Numbered from the stretch's first letter, positions 1 to 7,435 are shown. The stretch is DNA of 21,447 nt from Bacillota bacterium (GCA_023395515.1 JAEWZB010000004.1:1-21447), one strand, 5' to 3'. Translations and numbers: made by a program. The notes: a model not told the origin generated them from the sequence alone.

Positions 1-774
1 GCTATATCCAAGGTTAATCATACTGCTGTCCTTAAAAGCGAGAAATTCGACGTGGTCACTTTCCAAATCAGGCACTGAATCAAAGGTAAAGCCTGCCGCA
101 GTTAATTCACCAACATAGCTTTTTATCGTTTCAGCACTTTCCACCGTCATCTCAAAATGCATAATGTCATCTTCCCGCAGGATTTTGCTGATATGCCCCT
201 TAAGCTCAGGAACTCCGGGCATCTCGTCAAAAGGCCATGCCAAACTCTCGCCCTTGGGCTTCTCAGTAAGACCGGCGACACCTTCCAGACCCGACAGAAT
301 TAGGTAGACGGATACTTTCCCTGCATATTTGGTGGGATTCATAGCGTCTTTACTAAGCATGATGTTATAACCAACGCCGTCCATTTTGGCGGTAATCCAA
401 TAACCATCTGCTGTTTCATCTGTATCTAAGTCTTTCGCATCTTTGAGTGCACCCTCATAAAAATCACACAGGGTATCAATGTTATTGTCGCTTACATAGC
501 TGACTTCCAGGCCATTATTCGCGGGGTTTTCCCTCACATCAAGGATCTCGGCGTCCGCTGCAAGGGGCAGGATTTCTTTGGGATAGCTAGCCGGTAGCGT
601 TTTGGAACCAGAGGCGGTTTCATTTGGCTTTTGGGGGCCAGCGGTGGTCTGGCTTTGTTTGGGTTCCGATGTAGTTCCGCCGTTTGCTTTGTCTGCCGCA
701 GGCTCTTTTGCTCCGCATCCGGCCAGCGCCAATATCAATACAGACGCTAAAATTAAAGATAAAATCTTTTTCAT
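1..774 (-). CDS. Secreted lipoprotein of unknown function (C-terminus cut by window edge)
   Basis: The frame stays open from the ATG at 774 to the window edge, giving 258 codons with no stop. The product starts with a short basic stretch, a hydrophobic segment and a lipobox Leu-Ala-Gly-Cys with the acylated cysteine at residue 20, so it should be exported and anchored to the outer face of the membrane. A low-complexity Thr/Ser/Lys/Glu linker follows (about 21-58), then a soluble alpha/beta-looking region without a recognised catalytic motif. The start is supported by a GGAAGGAG Shine-Dalgarno a few bases upstream. The gene lies 16 bp after the zinc-ribbon membrane protein gene and is probably co-transcribed with it. 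I do not recognise the family. It could be a substrate-binding or sensor lipoprotein, but nothing in the visible part proves this. Confidence 0.85.
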   Translation of the reverse strand, partial: MKKILSLILASVLILALAGCGAKEPAADKANGGTTSEPKQSQTTAGPQKPNETASGSKTLPASYPKEILPLAADAEILDVRENPANNGLEVSYVSDNNIDTLCDFYEGALKDAKDLDTDETADGYWITAKMDGVGYNIMLSKDAMNPTKYAGKVSVYLILSGLEGVAGLTEKPKGESLAWPFDEMPGVPELKGHISKILREDDIMHFEMTVESAETIKSYVGELTAAGFTFDSVPDLESDHVEFLAFKDSSMINLGYS

Positions 775-790
775 AATTCTTACTCCTTCC

Positions 791-1234
791 TTATTTGATA
801 ATGGTAAATTCCCCAATGACAGGAAGCGGCTTTTGCTCACCTTTATTGGCATTCACCATTCCGATGATGATAAGTGCCAGAACAACAATACCCCATGCCC
901 AGCTTATGAACGATGTGATTCCCCACAACCTCCATGTAAGCAGAGATGAAAGGATTGATACGGCAATATTCCCCGCAACCGATGTGATTAGAAGTACAAG
1001 ACCCTGATTTGCGTGAAAGCGTCCGATTTCCGAGGCCGGACAGGAAATGAGCGGGAGAAAAAAGAGTACATAGGCTAGCATGAAAATCCCCCTATTTTCC
1101 TTTATCTCCTGATTTTGCGATGCAGACTGTACCGTCCCTTGTGTATTCTCTTGTTCCGATGCCAATGGCGTTCCGCATCCGTCGCAAAACTTTACTGTTT
1201 CAGCAACTTCTTTTCCGCATTTTGTGCAATTCAT
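791..1234 (-). CDS. Zinc-ribbon membrane protein, DUF4870/Tic20-like
   Basis: The 147-aa product has an N-terminal zinc ribbon made of two CxxC knuckles (Cys3/Cys6 and Cys17/Cys20), a polar Gln/Ser/Asn-rich linker (about 24-47), and three hydrophobic segments near 49-64, 78-98 and 108-125. Between the first two is a Phe-His-Ala-Asn-Gln motif typical of the small DUF4870-type membrane proteins. This zinc-ribbon plus DUF4870-like arrangement is common in Firmicutes, but its biochemical role is unknown. It should sit in the cytoplasmic membrane with the zinc ribbon in the cytoplasm. An AGAGGTG Shine-Dalgarno precedes the ATG. It lies between the eight-cysteine protein gene (38 bp upstream) and the lipoprotein gene (16 bp downstream), which suggests one operon. 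Confidence 0.85.
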   Translation of the reverse strand: MNCTKCGKEVAETVKFCDGCGTPLASEQENTQGTVQSASQNQEIKENRGIFMLAYVLFFLPLISCPASEIGRFHANQGLVLLITSVAGNIAVSILSSLLTWRLWGITSFISWAWGIVVLALIIIGMVNANKGEQKPLPVIGEFTIIK

Positions 1235-1273
1235 ATAAACACCTCTATTTCTCTATTTCTCTCATGGCTTGTT

Positions 1274-1675
1274 TTAATTAATTTTTTTGGCGGCCCGCCT
1301 TGCTGCCTCCAGCCTTTTCTGGATCGGGCGCTGTATATCCGGCCACGCATCCTCAAATTGTGCACTTGTTAGTCCGCTTAGGCCTTGTGCCAAAGCGCAA
1401 GCGGTACAAATACCGATGCCATTGCCTTTTCCATCGTCAATTAAAAAGCAGTCCTCACATATCCACTTGTCACAGCTGTCGCAGAACAAAAGCTCCCGTC
1501 GCAGATTCAGGAGCGTTTTGCTATGGCTGCGAAACCACGTTTCCCTTTGCTTCTTCGCCCGTCCGCAGACAGCGCAATGCGCCGTAAAGGTTTGGGTGGC
1601 AGAGTCATATCGGATTTGCTGCTCAAACGCTTGCTGCGATGGCCGCATGGGGGGCGTTAACTCTTTACCGTTCAA
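1274..1675 (-). CDS. Small cysteine-rich putative zinc-binding protein
   Basis: The 133-aa soluble protein carries four CxxC pairs: Cys34/37, Cys65/68, Cys73/76 and Cys90/93. The spacing suggests two structural zinc sites, possibly interleaved as in cross-brace or treble-clef folds. The C-terminus is basic and helical. I see no catalytic motif and cannot name a family. The start is a TTG at 1673-1675, chosen because a strong AGAGGTGAG Shine-Dalgarno sits just before it and the next in-frame ATG (residue 10) has none. It is the first gene of the minus-strand group and diverges from the LuxR-type regulator gene, whose start is 186 bp away. Control by that regulator is plausible but unproven. 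Confidence 0.75.
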   Translation of the reverse strand: MNGKELTPPMRPSQQAFEQQIRYDSATQTFTAHCAVCGRAKKQRETWFRSHSKTLLNLRRELLFCDSCDKWICEDCFLIDDGKGNGIGICTACALAQGLSGLTSAQFEDAWPDIQRPIQKRLEAARRAAKKIN

Positions 1676-1746
1676 GGGTACTCACCTCTCTTTCTTTCCC
1701 GCCCGAATGCTAAGGCAAGAATAGCGGATTTCCCCAAAAGTTCATA

Positions 1747-1761
1747 TCCATAAGGTATGGA
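1747..1761. promoter_or_regulatory. 6+6 bp inverted repeat between divergent genes
   Basis: TCCATA-AGG-TATGGA is a perfect hexamer inverted repeat in the 186-bp region between the cysteine-rich protein gene and the LuxR-type regulator gene. It is a candidate binding site for the adjacent dimeric regulator. Length and placement are the only evidence. Confidence 0.3.
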
Positions 1762-1797
1762 CGAAAGGCAAAATTCTTTGAAAAAACCTGGACGCCG

Positions 1798-1826
1798 TTG
1801 ACTGAACCTACCAAGCTCACTATAAT
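1798..1826 (+). promoter_or_regulatory. Sigma-A-type promoter of the LuxR-family regulator gene
   Basis: TTGACT at 1798-1803 and a perfect TATAAT at 1821-1826 are separated by exactly 17 bp, close to the sigma-A consensus. The promoter points at the regulator gene and predicts a transcript start near 1833. A 10-bp perfect palindrome, ATGTATACAT (1825-1834), overlaps the end of the -10 box and the expected start site, a typical place for autoregulation. That last point is inference. Confidence 0.75.
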
Positions 1827-1861
1827 GTATACATTGAAAATGATTGAAAGGGGGAGGAAGA

Positions 1862-3412
1862 ATGAATCGCCATCCGCTGCTCGCCGAAAATGAAAATAAG
1901 CAGATAAGCTTGGGGCTGCCTTTGCTCCTTTGCCTTTCTATGTTTACAACGTGGCAGATGGGGGTCATGCTGTTTTCCGGCAAAACCCTTTCCATTGGGG
2001 CAAAAACGCCAATCCCTTTTGCTCTCGACAGCAACGTTATCACCGCCCTTGTTGTGGCGGGGTTTATTGCAAATATTCTGTTTCTGATTTTTTTACAGCG
2101 GCACAGTGTTATAGCGTCAAGATTGAGCGTCAGTATTGCCTTGCTTTCCGCGCTGATGTTCTATTTGCCGCTCCCGCCACATATGGCGGCTATGCTTTTT
2201 TACATACAAGCTTTTTGCTGTGTCTTTTTAATCGGTAGCTTAATAGCGGTCATCGTTAATCTGCTTACAGAGAAAGCTGCGATTAAGGAGGTAATCATTT
2301 CCCTGATTTCCTCCGGGTGCCTGATTGCCATCCTACAGAATGATGTGATGCCCATACCCTTCAGTATATTTCACAGCTTCACGATTGTTGCCCTTGCGAT
2401 GCTTTTGCTGTTTTTCTGCAAAATGCCGAAAAGTACTTGGCCTGAATATGCGAAAAAATCTGACGGCCTTGTCAAGCCAAAAGCATTTCTGGTTCAGCTT
2501 TTTGCCTTGATCGGGTTCTCATCCGTCATAACCTTGTTTGGCAGCGCCGTTGCATACAGCGTAGAGCATGGCATTTCCGTATACTATCTGTCCTCCGCTG
2601 TCTGTGGCATAATACTTGCGGTGCTTTGGAAAAGGTTTCACATCATACCGCTGAAAAGTGCGTCGGTGATGATCGCCGTGGGAGCACTTGGCTTTCTCCT
2701 TGCCATTGCTTCATTGCATGTCCCGAAGCTGTCACTTCCAGCTTGCGCTTTGCTAGGTGCGGGCGGTATCAGCGGTATGTCCTCCTATCTCGGCGTTGTC
2801 ATGGCAAAGCAGTATCCATCCCGGTTCATTACTCCGGGCATCATAGGGCTTGGGTTTGCGGCATCACTGGTACAAACGGTGCTGCTTCACGCATTGCGTG
2901 ACAATCTGATTTTGCTGTATGTAGTGTATCTCGTCATTGCCGTTGCGCTTGTGATTCTATATTTGCTGTTAGAACCGTATTTAGGATATAGCCTCCGTGG
3001 CCGCACCTTGGAAGATTTGATTGGGGTTGTCGCAGAGGAAACGGACGAGGCCGCTGTGCCGGAGCCTGTCACCGTACTTGCGACCGTCAGTGAGGCAGAT
3101 AACATATCGAAAATTGAGGCAGAGCCGGAAGCAGAGTGGGCGGAGGGAGAGAACTCCCCTCACACCCTGCGCATGATAACCTTATTGCAGCACACGCTTT
3201 CTCCGCTAACTCGCCGCGAATATCAGCTGGCCGATTGCATCATGCGAGGGCAGCGCCGCTCTGAAATTGCAGAGGAAATGGGTGTAAAACCCGAAACTGT
3301 CACAAAGTATACAAACCGGCTGTATAACAAGTTTGGTATCCACAGGCGGCAAGACCTGTTTCGGCTTGCCGAACAGCTTGACCGCGAATGGCTCGAAAAT
3401 AAACAGTTATGA
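1862..3412 (+). CDS. Membrane-bound LuxR-family transcriptional regulator (MFS-like N-terminus)
   Basis: The 516-aa product joins a long hydrophobic N-terminal region, about twelve membrane segments between residues 18 and 375, to a C-terminal LuxR/GerE helix-turn-helix at about 446-505. The HTH is introduced by the usual 'Leu-Thr-x-Arg-Glu' and contains the recognition region Val-Lys-Pro-Glu-Thr-Val. An acidic Ala/Glu-rich linker (about 380-440) separates the two parts. This architecture is known from Eggerthellaceae and some Clostridia as membrane-tethered regulators; the inducing signal is generally unknown. The ATG at 1862 is preferred over the upstream in-frame TTG at 1844 because a GGGGGAGG Shine-Dalgarno lies just before it. 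It diverges from the zinc-protein/lipoprotein group, which is its most likely target along with itself. No transport motif is evident, so the membrane part probably senses rather than transports. Confidence 0.9.
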   Translation: MNRHPLLAENENKQISLGLPLLLCLSMFTTWQMGVMLFSGKTLSIGAKTPIPFALDSNVITALVVAGFIANILFLIFLQRHSVIASRLSVSIALLSALMFYLPLPPHMAAMLFYIQAFCCVFLIGSLIAVIVNLLTEKAAIKEVIISLISSGCLIAILQNDVMPIPFSIFHSFTIVALAMLLLFFCKMPKSTWPEYAKKSDGLVKPKAFLVQLFALIGFSSVITLFGSAVAYSVEHGISVYYLSSAVCGIILAVLWKRFHIIPLKSASVMIAVGALGFLLAIASLHVPKLSLPACALLGAGGISGMSSYLGVVMAKQYPSRFITPGIIGLGFAASLVQTVLLHALRDNLILLYVVYLVIAVALVILYLLLEPYLGYSLRGRTLEDLIGVVAEETDEAAVPEPVTVLATVSEADNISKIEAEPEAEWAEGENSPHTLRMITLLQHTLSPLTRREYQLADCIMRGQRRSEIAEEMGVKPETVTKYTNRLYNKFGIHRRQDLFRLAEQLDREWLENKQL

Positions 3413-3685
3413 AATTCCTCGCCAATGCGTCAAATCAAAAAAGGCTGGATAGAGCGTTTTCCTCCCAGATTCCAGCGTTGCTAATTCCTACTTGAGTATA
3501 CTTCCTTTTACGAAGAATAAAAGATTGTTTAAATCCGGAATACTGTTAACCTTGTTCTTTCTCTGTGATAATTATTTTTAGAGTGAGAGGTTCCGGTGGG
3601 TCCACAACGAACCGCAGCTCGGTCCAGTTCGAAAACGGAATATTCCCTTGGCGGAGAATCCGTCTTTTTGCTTTGCCGCAGCCTG

Positions 3686-3844
3686 CTATTTTCTTAAAAC
3701 GAGCCTGTTGCTGGTATTACTCTCATTCTTCCGATGGCGAAACTCCTTTTCAATGAGCCCCGCACTGACCGAATCATTCAGGACACGCTTGACGGTGCTG
3801 CGTAAGAGCTGTAAGCTGGGCTGTTTATGTAATAAGTACGCTCT
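3686..3844 (-). pseudogene. Remnant of a helix-turn-helix (HTH_36-like) protein of mobile-element type
   Basis: On the minus strand a frame ending in TAG at 3686-3688 encodes a C-terminal piece reading Ser-Thr-Val-Lys-Arg-Val-Leu, then Ala-Gly-Leu-Ile-Glu, then Asn-Thr-Ser-Asn-Arg near the end. This order (recognition helix 'TVKRxL', 'AGLIE', basic wing, 'TSN') is what I know from winged-helix replication or regulatory proteins of plasmids and integrative elements (HTH_36 group). The N-terminal half is missing: the readable similarity stops about where the base composition changes, near 3845, and no start codon with a Shine-Dalgarno is present. It is probably a truncated leftover of a mobile element. 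The match is by eye only. Confidence 0.4.
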
Positions 3845-3865
3845 CCTACCGGATATTAATTCATA

Positions 3866-3909
3866 TATGACAATCTTCTAAATTATTAATTATGTTTTAT
3901 ATTGTCATA
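3866..3909. repeat. 9-bp inverted repeat downstream of the ABC operon
   Basis: TATGACAAT (3866-3874) and ATTGTCATA (3901-3909) are perfect inverted copies separated by 26 AT-rich bases. The element lies between the composition junction and the end of the ABC permease gene. It has no T-run typical of an intrinsic terminator, so it may be an operator, a weak terminator or a scar. Confidence 0.35.
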
Positions 3910-3947
3910 AATGCAAGCTGCTACGGTTTCTATAGCTAAGGTTACCC

Positions 3948-4991
3948 TTATAATTTATATATTTCCCCCTTTTTCCCTCGCCATAAAAACCAACCGATTA
4001 CTAGGATTAATATAAATATAAGGGTATTTACTAAAAATCCTGATAAAGTAGCAGATTGAACAACAATTACCATTAAACCGATTAATGACAATATCGCCAG
4101 GAAGATAACTTGTTGGGATAGCTTAGAAATACTAAAAATTCCGGCATCTTCAATACGGTTATTTTCAAAAATCTTCAGGGCAGCCAGAAAGCAAACTAAA
4201 GTGATAATAATTAATAATATAGATTCCAGTCTATAGTCGGGAGCAATATTACCCATATTAGCCATCGAATGACTGGCCGTACCTATCAAAAGCGGCCCGG
4301 AAGAATAATCAATCGAATCAATTGTTTGATGACGATTAGCCCGGGTTAGATAATTACTAAGGGTAAGGTAACTAGCCAGCTTATAATTACTAATTAAGTA
4401 CTGTTGAGAGGCAGCCCAATATTTAAAGGCAATAGTATTATAAATATTAATAAAAATATAGGGCAGTTGCATGAAGATCAGTGTTGCTATAAAACTGGTC
4501 ATAGTAGAATTGATAAAGCTGGCTATCATTAGTGCCAAGGTAAATAAAGCCATATAGGCACCCGTACTTAACAGGAACCAATTAAATACTTCGGTAAAAC
4601 TATAATGATTATTTTTTACGATGATAAGAAAGACTGCGGTAACTAACATTATTAATACTATTGCTAAGGCCCCGTATAAAAACTTGCTGATGATTATTTG
4701 TCTGCGGCTTACCGGCAAGCTTACCAGATAAAGCATAGTTTCCTTACGCTCCTGGCCTAGCAATACAGCCCCCAGTAAAATAGCAAACCCCATAGAGATA
4801 TTGCTGGCAGCAGCATCAAAGGCTAGTTTGTCGTGTATATTCAGCCAGTTGAATGAATCATTACCCCACTGAAATGAAATATAGGGTACCATAAAAGGCA
4901 TTACTGATAATACTAAAAATCCCAATAATAATAAGCCTTTATTTTGCTGCCATTCCTTCCACAATAGACCTTTGCTTATATAATCCTGCAT
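3948..4991 (-). CDS. ABC-2 type transporter permease (distal permease of YtrA-like operon)
   Basis: The 347-aa product is highly hydrophobic with about six to seven membrane segments and no Walker motifs. Its N-terminus (Lys-Gly-Leu-Leu-Trp-Lys-Glu-Trp) is nearly identical to that of the permease encoded just upstream, so the two are paralogues and likely form a heterodimeric channel with the ATPase of the operon. A conserved segment 'Leu-Gly-x-Glu-Arg-Lys-Glu' near residues 79-85, before the second hydrophobic block, is shared by both and is typical of ABC-2 permeases that contact the ATPase through this coupling region. It begins 13 bp after the upstream permease gene, with a GGGGGT Shine-Dalgarno. 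The substrate is unknown; related B. subtilis Ytr proteins are linked to cell-wall stress. Confidence 0.9.
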   Translation of the reverse strand: MQDYISKGLLWKEWQQNKGLLLLGFLVLSVMPFMVPYISFQWGNDSFNWLNIHDKLAFDAAASNISMGFAILLGAVLLGQERKETMLYLVSLPVSRRQIIISKFLYGALAIVLIMLVTAVFLIIVKNNHYSFTEVFNWFLLSTGAYMALFTLALMIASFINSTMTSFIATLIFMQLPYIFINIYNTIAFKYWAASQQYLISNYKLASYLTLSNYLTRANRHQTIDSIDYSSGPLLIGTASHSMANMGNIAPDYRLESILLIIITLVCFLAALKIFENNRIEDAGIFSISKLSQQVIFLAILSLIGLMVIVVQSATLSGFLVNTLIFILILVIGWFLWRGKKGEIYKL

Positions 4992-5004
4992 ATCAGTTTA
5001 CCCC

Positions 5005-6027
5005 CTATTTAATGCCAACTCTTAAATAGCTTAACAACCAGTATATTAATCCGATTACTATATAAACCATAAGGAAGTAGAAAATAAATAGCAGAATCAT
5101 ATTCAAAATTGATTCAGCATTAGTAGTGGCATGAAAAAATGCGGACATAAAGGCGATAAATATTTGTCCCATGTGTTTGAAGTTTCCAAAGAGGAACAAC
5201 TCACCTTTTTTCTCTAAAGGATTTATAGTAAAGATTTTTATGGATAATAAAAGAAATAAACCTGCAAGAATTAAGAGGAGCAATATCCCTAAATGATAAT
5301 TAATTTGGCTATGTGCATCTAAATAACTGGTTATATAAAGATAAGAAAATATCTTTTCTGTCATCCCGGCAGTTTTATATGCAGGTCCAGTTAATGACAC
5401 TATATCCATTAATATAGTTTGAATTAAGGTAGGCAACAGCATCAGGAATCCCGTGAACACTCCCGCCGCCAACACGTTACCACTAAATGTTGAAACCATA
5501 AAAGCCAGGCTATATATAGCTATATAAAGTGCGCCTATCACCATTGCCCACCACAGTACTTCTTCATATTGATAAGCAATAGAGCTAAAAAAACCCCACT
5601 TAAGTAGCAAAAGGAACCAGGTATTAAGTAATACCGCTACTACAACTGCTCCTAACCCTAATAAATATTTATTTATAATGATTTCTGCCCGGCTAACCGG
5701 AGTAGTTACCAGATAGTCAATACTCCCCTTACGCTCTTCTCCCAGCACAATTGCCCCTAATAATACCAGCCCGACAATGGTTACAGGGATGAAACTATTG
5801 GAGCTGGTATTGGCCATAATCATTTGCATATCATTAGACCAGCGGTAAAGCTCATTATAAGTGACAGACATTTGCCTAACCGGCAATGATATTAATCCCT
5901 TAAAAAATATTATGCCCAGCGGCTTAAAGAGGGGGAAATAAGCTAAAAGGATAAAGGCGGCTAAAAGATAACCTTTATTCTGTCGCCATTCCTTCCACAA
6001 TAAGCCTTTATGAATAAGCTTATTCAT
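5005..6027 (-). CDS. ABC-2 type transporter permease (proximal permease of YtrA-like operon)
   Basis: This is the first of two paralogous membrane subunits, 340 aa from the chosen start. The ATG at 6025-6027 is preferred over an in-frame start eight codons upstream because a GGAGGAAT Shine-Dalgarno lies directly before it and the resulting N-terminus aligns with the other permease. The start overlaps the end of the ATPase gene by 8 bp (ATG and TAA share bases), indicating translational coupling. About six hydrophobic segments are visible, with a 'Leu-Gly-Glu-Glu-Arg-Lys-Gly' motif between the first and second that matches the coupling region of the sister subunit. Together with the ATPase it should form a membrane exporter or importer of unknown substrate. 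Confidence 0.9.
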   Translation of the reverse strand: MNKLIHKGLLWKEWRQNKGYLLAAFILLAYFPLFKPLGIIFFKGLISLPVRQMSVTYNELYRWSNDMQMIMANTSSNSFIPVTIVGLVLLGAIVLGEERKGSIDYLVTTPVSRAEIIINKYLLGLGAVVVAVLLNTWFLLLLKWGFFSSIAYQYEEVLWWAMVIGALYIAIYSLAFMVSTFSGNVLAAGVFTGFLMLLPTLIQTILMDIVSLTGPAYKTAGMTEKIFSYLYITSYLDAHSQINYHLGILLLLILAGLFLLLSIKIFTINPLEKKGELFLFGNFKHMGQIFIAFMSAFFHATTNAESILNMILLFIFYFLMVYIVIGLIYWLLSYLRVGIK

Positions 6028-6949
6028 ACCGGATTCCTCCCGTTTCAGCATAGCCCCCTAAATAACCCGCTTTTCTTAATAGAGTAATAAATATATCTTC
6101 CAGGCTTATATTGCGGGGTTCGATATGCTCGGGATTAAAGGACTGAATTTGATTTAATATTTCTTCTCTAGGGCCATGCATAGTTACAACACCAGATTTT
6201 CCGGATTTCTGCCACCCTAACAAACCAGGCAATTCCCTTATTTGCCCCAACACATAGTCAGAAGCAATTATATGAAAACAATGTACTGATTCTTTTAGCT
6301 CATCAACTGAACTGGTAAAAAGCAGCCGACCCTGATAAAGTGCGGCAATATGGTCAGCACTTTGCTCCAAATCGCTAATATTATGAGTTGAATAAAATAC
6401 CGTAGTACCATAGGCCGCTACTTCATCTACAATCGTGTATAAAAAATCTTTCCTTATTACCGGGTCCAGTCCGCCGGTGGGTTCATCTAAAATAATAAGG
6501 TCTGGACGGGTAGATAAAGCCATTATTAATGCAGCCTGAACCTTAACCCCACGGGACAGGTTGCGGATACGCTGGTTTAAGGGAATAGAAAAGGCCTGGC
6601 TTAAACGCTTGCATCTTTCCCAGTCCCAGCCTACATATAACTTACTGGCTAAAAGGAACATCTCATTTACTAAAAAGGATGGATACATATGAGGTACATC
6701 CGGTACATAAGCCACCTTTTGCCGTATATGGCCGCTCTTTTCCCTGATGCTTCTGCCTAATAAGTAGGCATCTCCGCTGTCCGGACGGTAAATTCCCATT
6801 AACATTCTGATTAAGGAGGATTTACCGGCTCCATTAGGGCCGATTAAGCCGAAAATAGACCCTCGCGGTACCGTCATAGTAAGTTCTTGAACAGCCGCAA
6901 CTGTGGCAAAGCTTTTGCTTAAGTTCTGAATATCTATAGCATTAGTCAT
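6020..6949 (-). CDS. ABC transporter ATP-binding protein, YtrB-like
   Basis: The 309-aa protein has a complete nucleotide-binding domain: Walker A Gly-Pro-Asn-Gly-Ala-Gly-Lys-Ser-Ser at 37-45, signature region Leu-Ser-Arg-Gly-Val at 131-135, Walker B Leu-Ile-Ile-Leu-Asp-Glu at 151-156, D-loop Gly-Gly-Leu-Asp at 159-162, and switch His189. The signature departs from canonical LSGGQ; LSRG forms are known in ABC-2 exporter ATPases of the Ytr type. A C-terminal domain of about 90 residues follows, as in antibiotic or bacteriocin exporters. The ATG follows the GntR gene's TAA without a gap, and its 3' end overlaps the first permease gene. It should couple ATP hydrolysis to the two permeases encoded downstream. 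Confidence 0.93.
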   Translation of the reverse strand: MTNAIDIQNLSKSFATVAAVQELTMTVPRGSIFGLIGPNGAGKSSLIRMLMGIYRPDSGDAYLLGRSIREKSGHIRQKVAYVPDVPHMYPSFLVNEMFLLASKLYVGWDWERCKRLSQAFSIPLNQRIRNLSRGVKVQAALIMALSTRPDLIILDEPTGGLDPVIRKDFLYTIVDEVAAYGTTVFYSTHNISDLEQSADHIAALYQGRLLFTSSVDELKESVHCFHIIASDYVLGQIRELPGLLGWQKSGKSGVVTMHGPREEILNQIQSFNPEHIEPRNISLEDIFITLLRKAGYLGGYAETGGIRYE

Positions 6950-7342
6950 TTATTTTCCCCTCCCCTTTTCCCATTCAGTAAGCTTTTGGTTCAAAATATT
7001 TTGCACTTCGGTATGAGAAAACCCCATATGATAAGCGTCAATCAGCAGATTTTCCAGCATTTCTTCCAGTGCTTTATATGAAGCTGCAGTTTTTTTATCC
7101 AGATTAGTATCTGCTACAAAAGTACCCCGGGAGCGCATAGTAATAATAACCCCTTCTTGTTCAAGCTTTTGATAGGCTTTGGCTATCGTATTGGGATTAA
7201 GTGCAGTTAGAGATGCCAGCTCTCGAACAGTAGGAATTTTTTCTCCCGGCTCTAGTAAGCCATGGGCAATAGCTTTTTTTATTTTTTCGATTATTTGTTG
7301 ATAAACCGGAGTGCTTAAACGGGGGTCAATATCAAACCACAA
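6950..7342 (-). CDS. ytrA: GntR-family repressor, YtrA subfamily
   Basis: The 130-aa protein has a winged helix-turn-helix at about 5-77 beginning 'Ile-Asp-Pro-x-x-x-x-Pro-Val-Tyr-Gln-Gln-Ile', with 'Pro-Thr-Val-Arg-Glu-Leu-Ala' and 'Asn-Thr-Ile-Ala-Lys-Ala-Tyr' in the recognition region. A short helical dimerisation tail follows (about 85-125). This short tail and genetic linkage to an ABC transporter define the YtrA branch of GntR regulators. The start is TTG at 7340-7342, with an AAGGTGG Shine-Dalgarno four bases upstream; the protein begins just as family members do. A palindrome overlapping the operon promoter is the obvious autoregulatory operator. In B. subtilis the homologous operon is induced by cell-wall-active antibiotics; whether that holds here is unknown. 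Confidence 0.9.
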   Translation of the reverse strand: MWFDIDPRLSTPVYQQIIEKIKKAIAHGLLEPGEKIPTVRELASLTALNPNTIAKAYQKLEQEGVIITMRSRGTFVADTNLDKKTAASYKALEEMLENLLIDAYHMGFSHTEVQNILNQKLTEWEKGRGK

Positions 7343-7354
7343 AAAACCACCTTC

Positions 7355-7377
7355 TTGTACTACTTGTTATAGTACAA
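7355..7377. promoter_or_regulatory. Palindromic operator for the YtrA-like repressor
   Basis: TTGTACTA (7355-7362) and TAGTACAA (7370-7377) form a perfect 8-bp inverted repeat with a 7-bp centre. It abuts the -10 box of the operon promoter and covers the predicted transcript start, so a bound dimer would block transcription. YtrA-type regulators bind such palindromes with GTAC-like half-sites. Assignment to this repressor is inference from position. Confidence 0.7.
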
Positions 7378-7405
7378 ATATATTAAACCCCTAACCTGCT
7401 GTCAA
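7377..7405 (-). promoter_or_regulatory. Sigma-A promoter of the ytr-like operon
   Basis: On the minus strand a perfect TTGACA (7405-7400) is followed after exactly 17 bp by TATATT (7382-7377). This is the strongest promoter match in the window. It reads into the GntR gene, whose start codon is about 35 bp downstream of the -10 box. Confidence 0.8.
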
Positions 7406-7435
7406 GTAGATAATGGTTATATTTCCTTATAATGC

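Larger units (their letters stand above)
3413..3947. other. Gene-poor junction between GC-richer and AT-rich DNA
   Basis: These 535 bp hold no complete gene. GC-richer sequence runs to about 3850 and contains a degenerate fragment of a mobile-element HTH protein on the minus strand. Strongly AT-rich sequence then begins and continues into the ABC transporter operon. A weak hairpin (GCTGGA at 3444-3449 with TCCAGC at 3471-3476) follows the LuxR-type gene but lacks a clear T-tract. On the minus strand an ATG-less frame stays open to a TAA at 3546-3548; it contains the coding-like stretch Trp-Thr-Glu-Leu-Arg-Phe-Val-Val-Asp-Pro-Pro but has no supported start. Confidence 0.6.

Noticed and set aside
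1287..1724. Plus-strand frame of 145 codons opposite the cysteine-rich protein gene
   Set aside because: It lacks a ribosome-binding site, and the minus-strand frame has CxxC pairs, a good start and operon neighbours; this is a shadow frame.
3444..3476. Terminator of the LuxR-type gene
   Set aside because: The stem has only six base pairs with a long loop and no T-tract, so it is too weak to list as a terminator.
3565..3756. Plus-strand frame of 63 codons in the junction region
   Set aside because: No Shine-Dalgarno and no recognisable motif; the opposite strand shows the HTH-like remnant.
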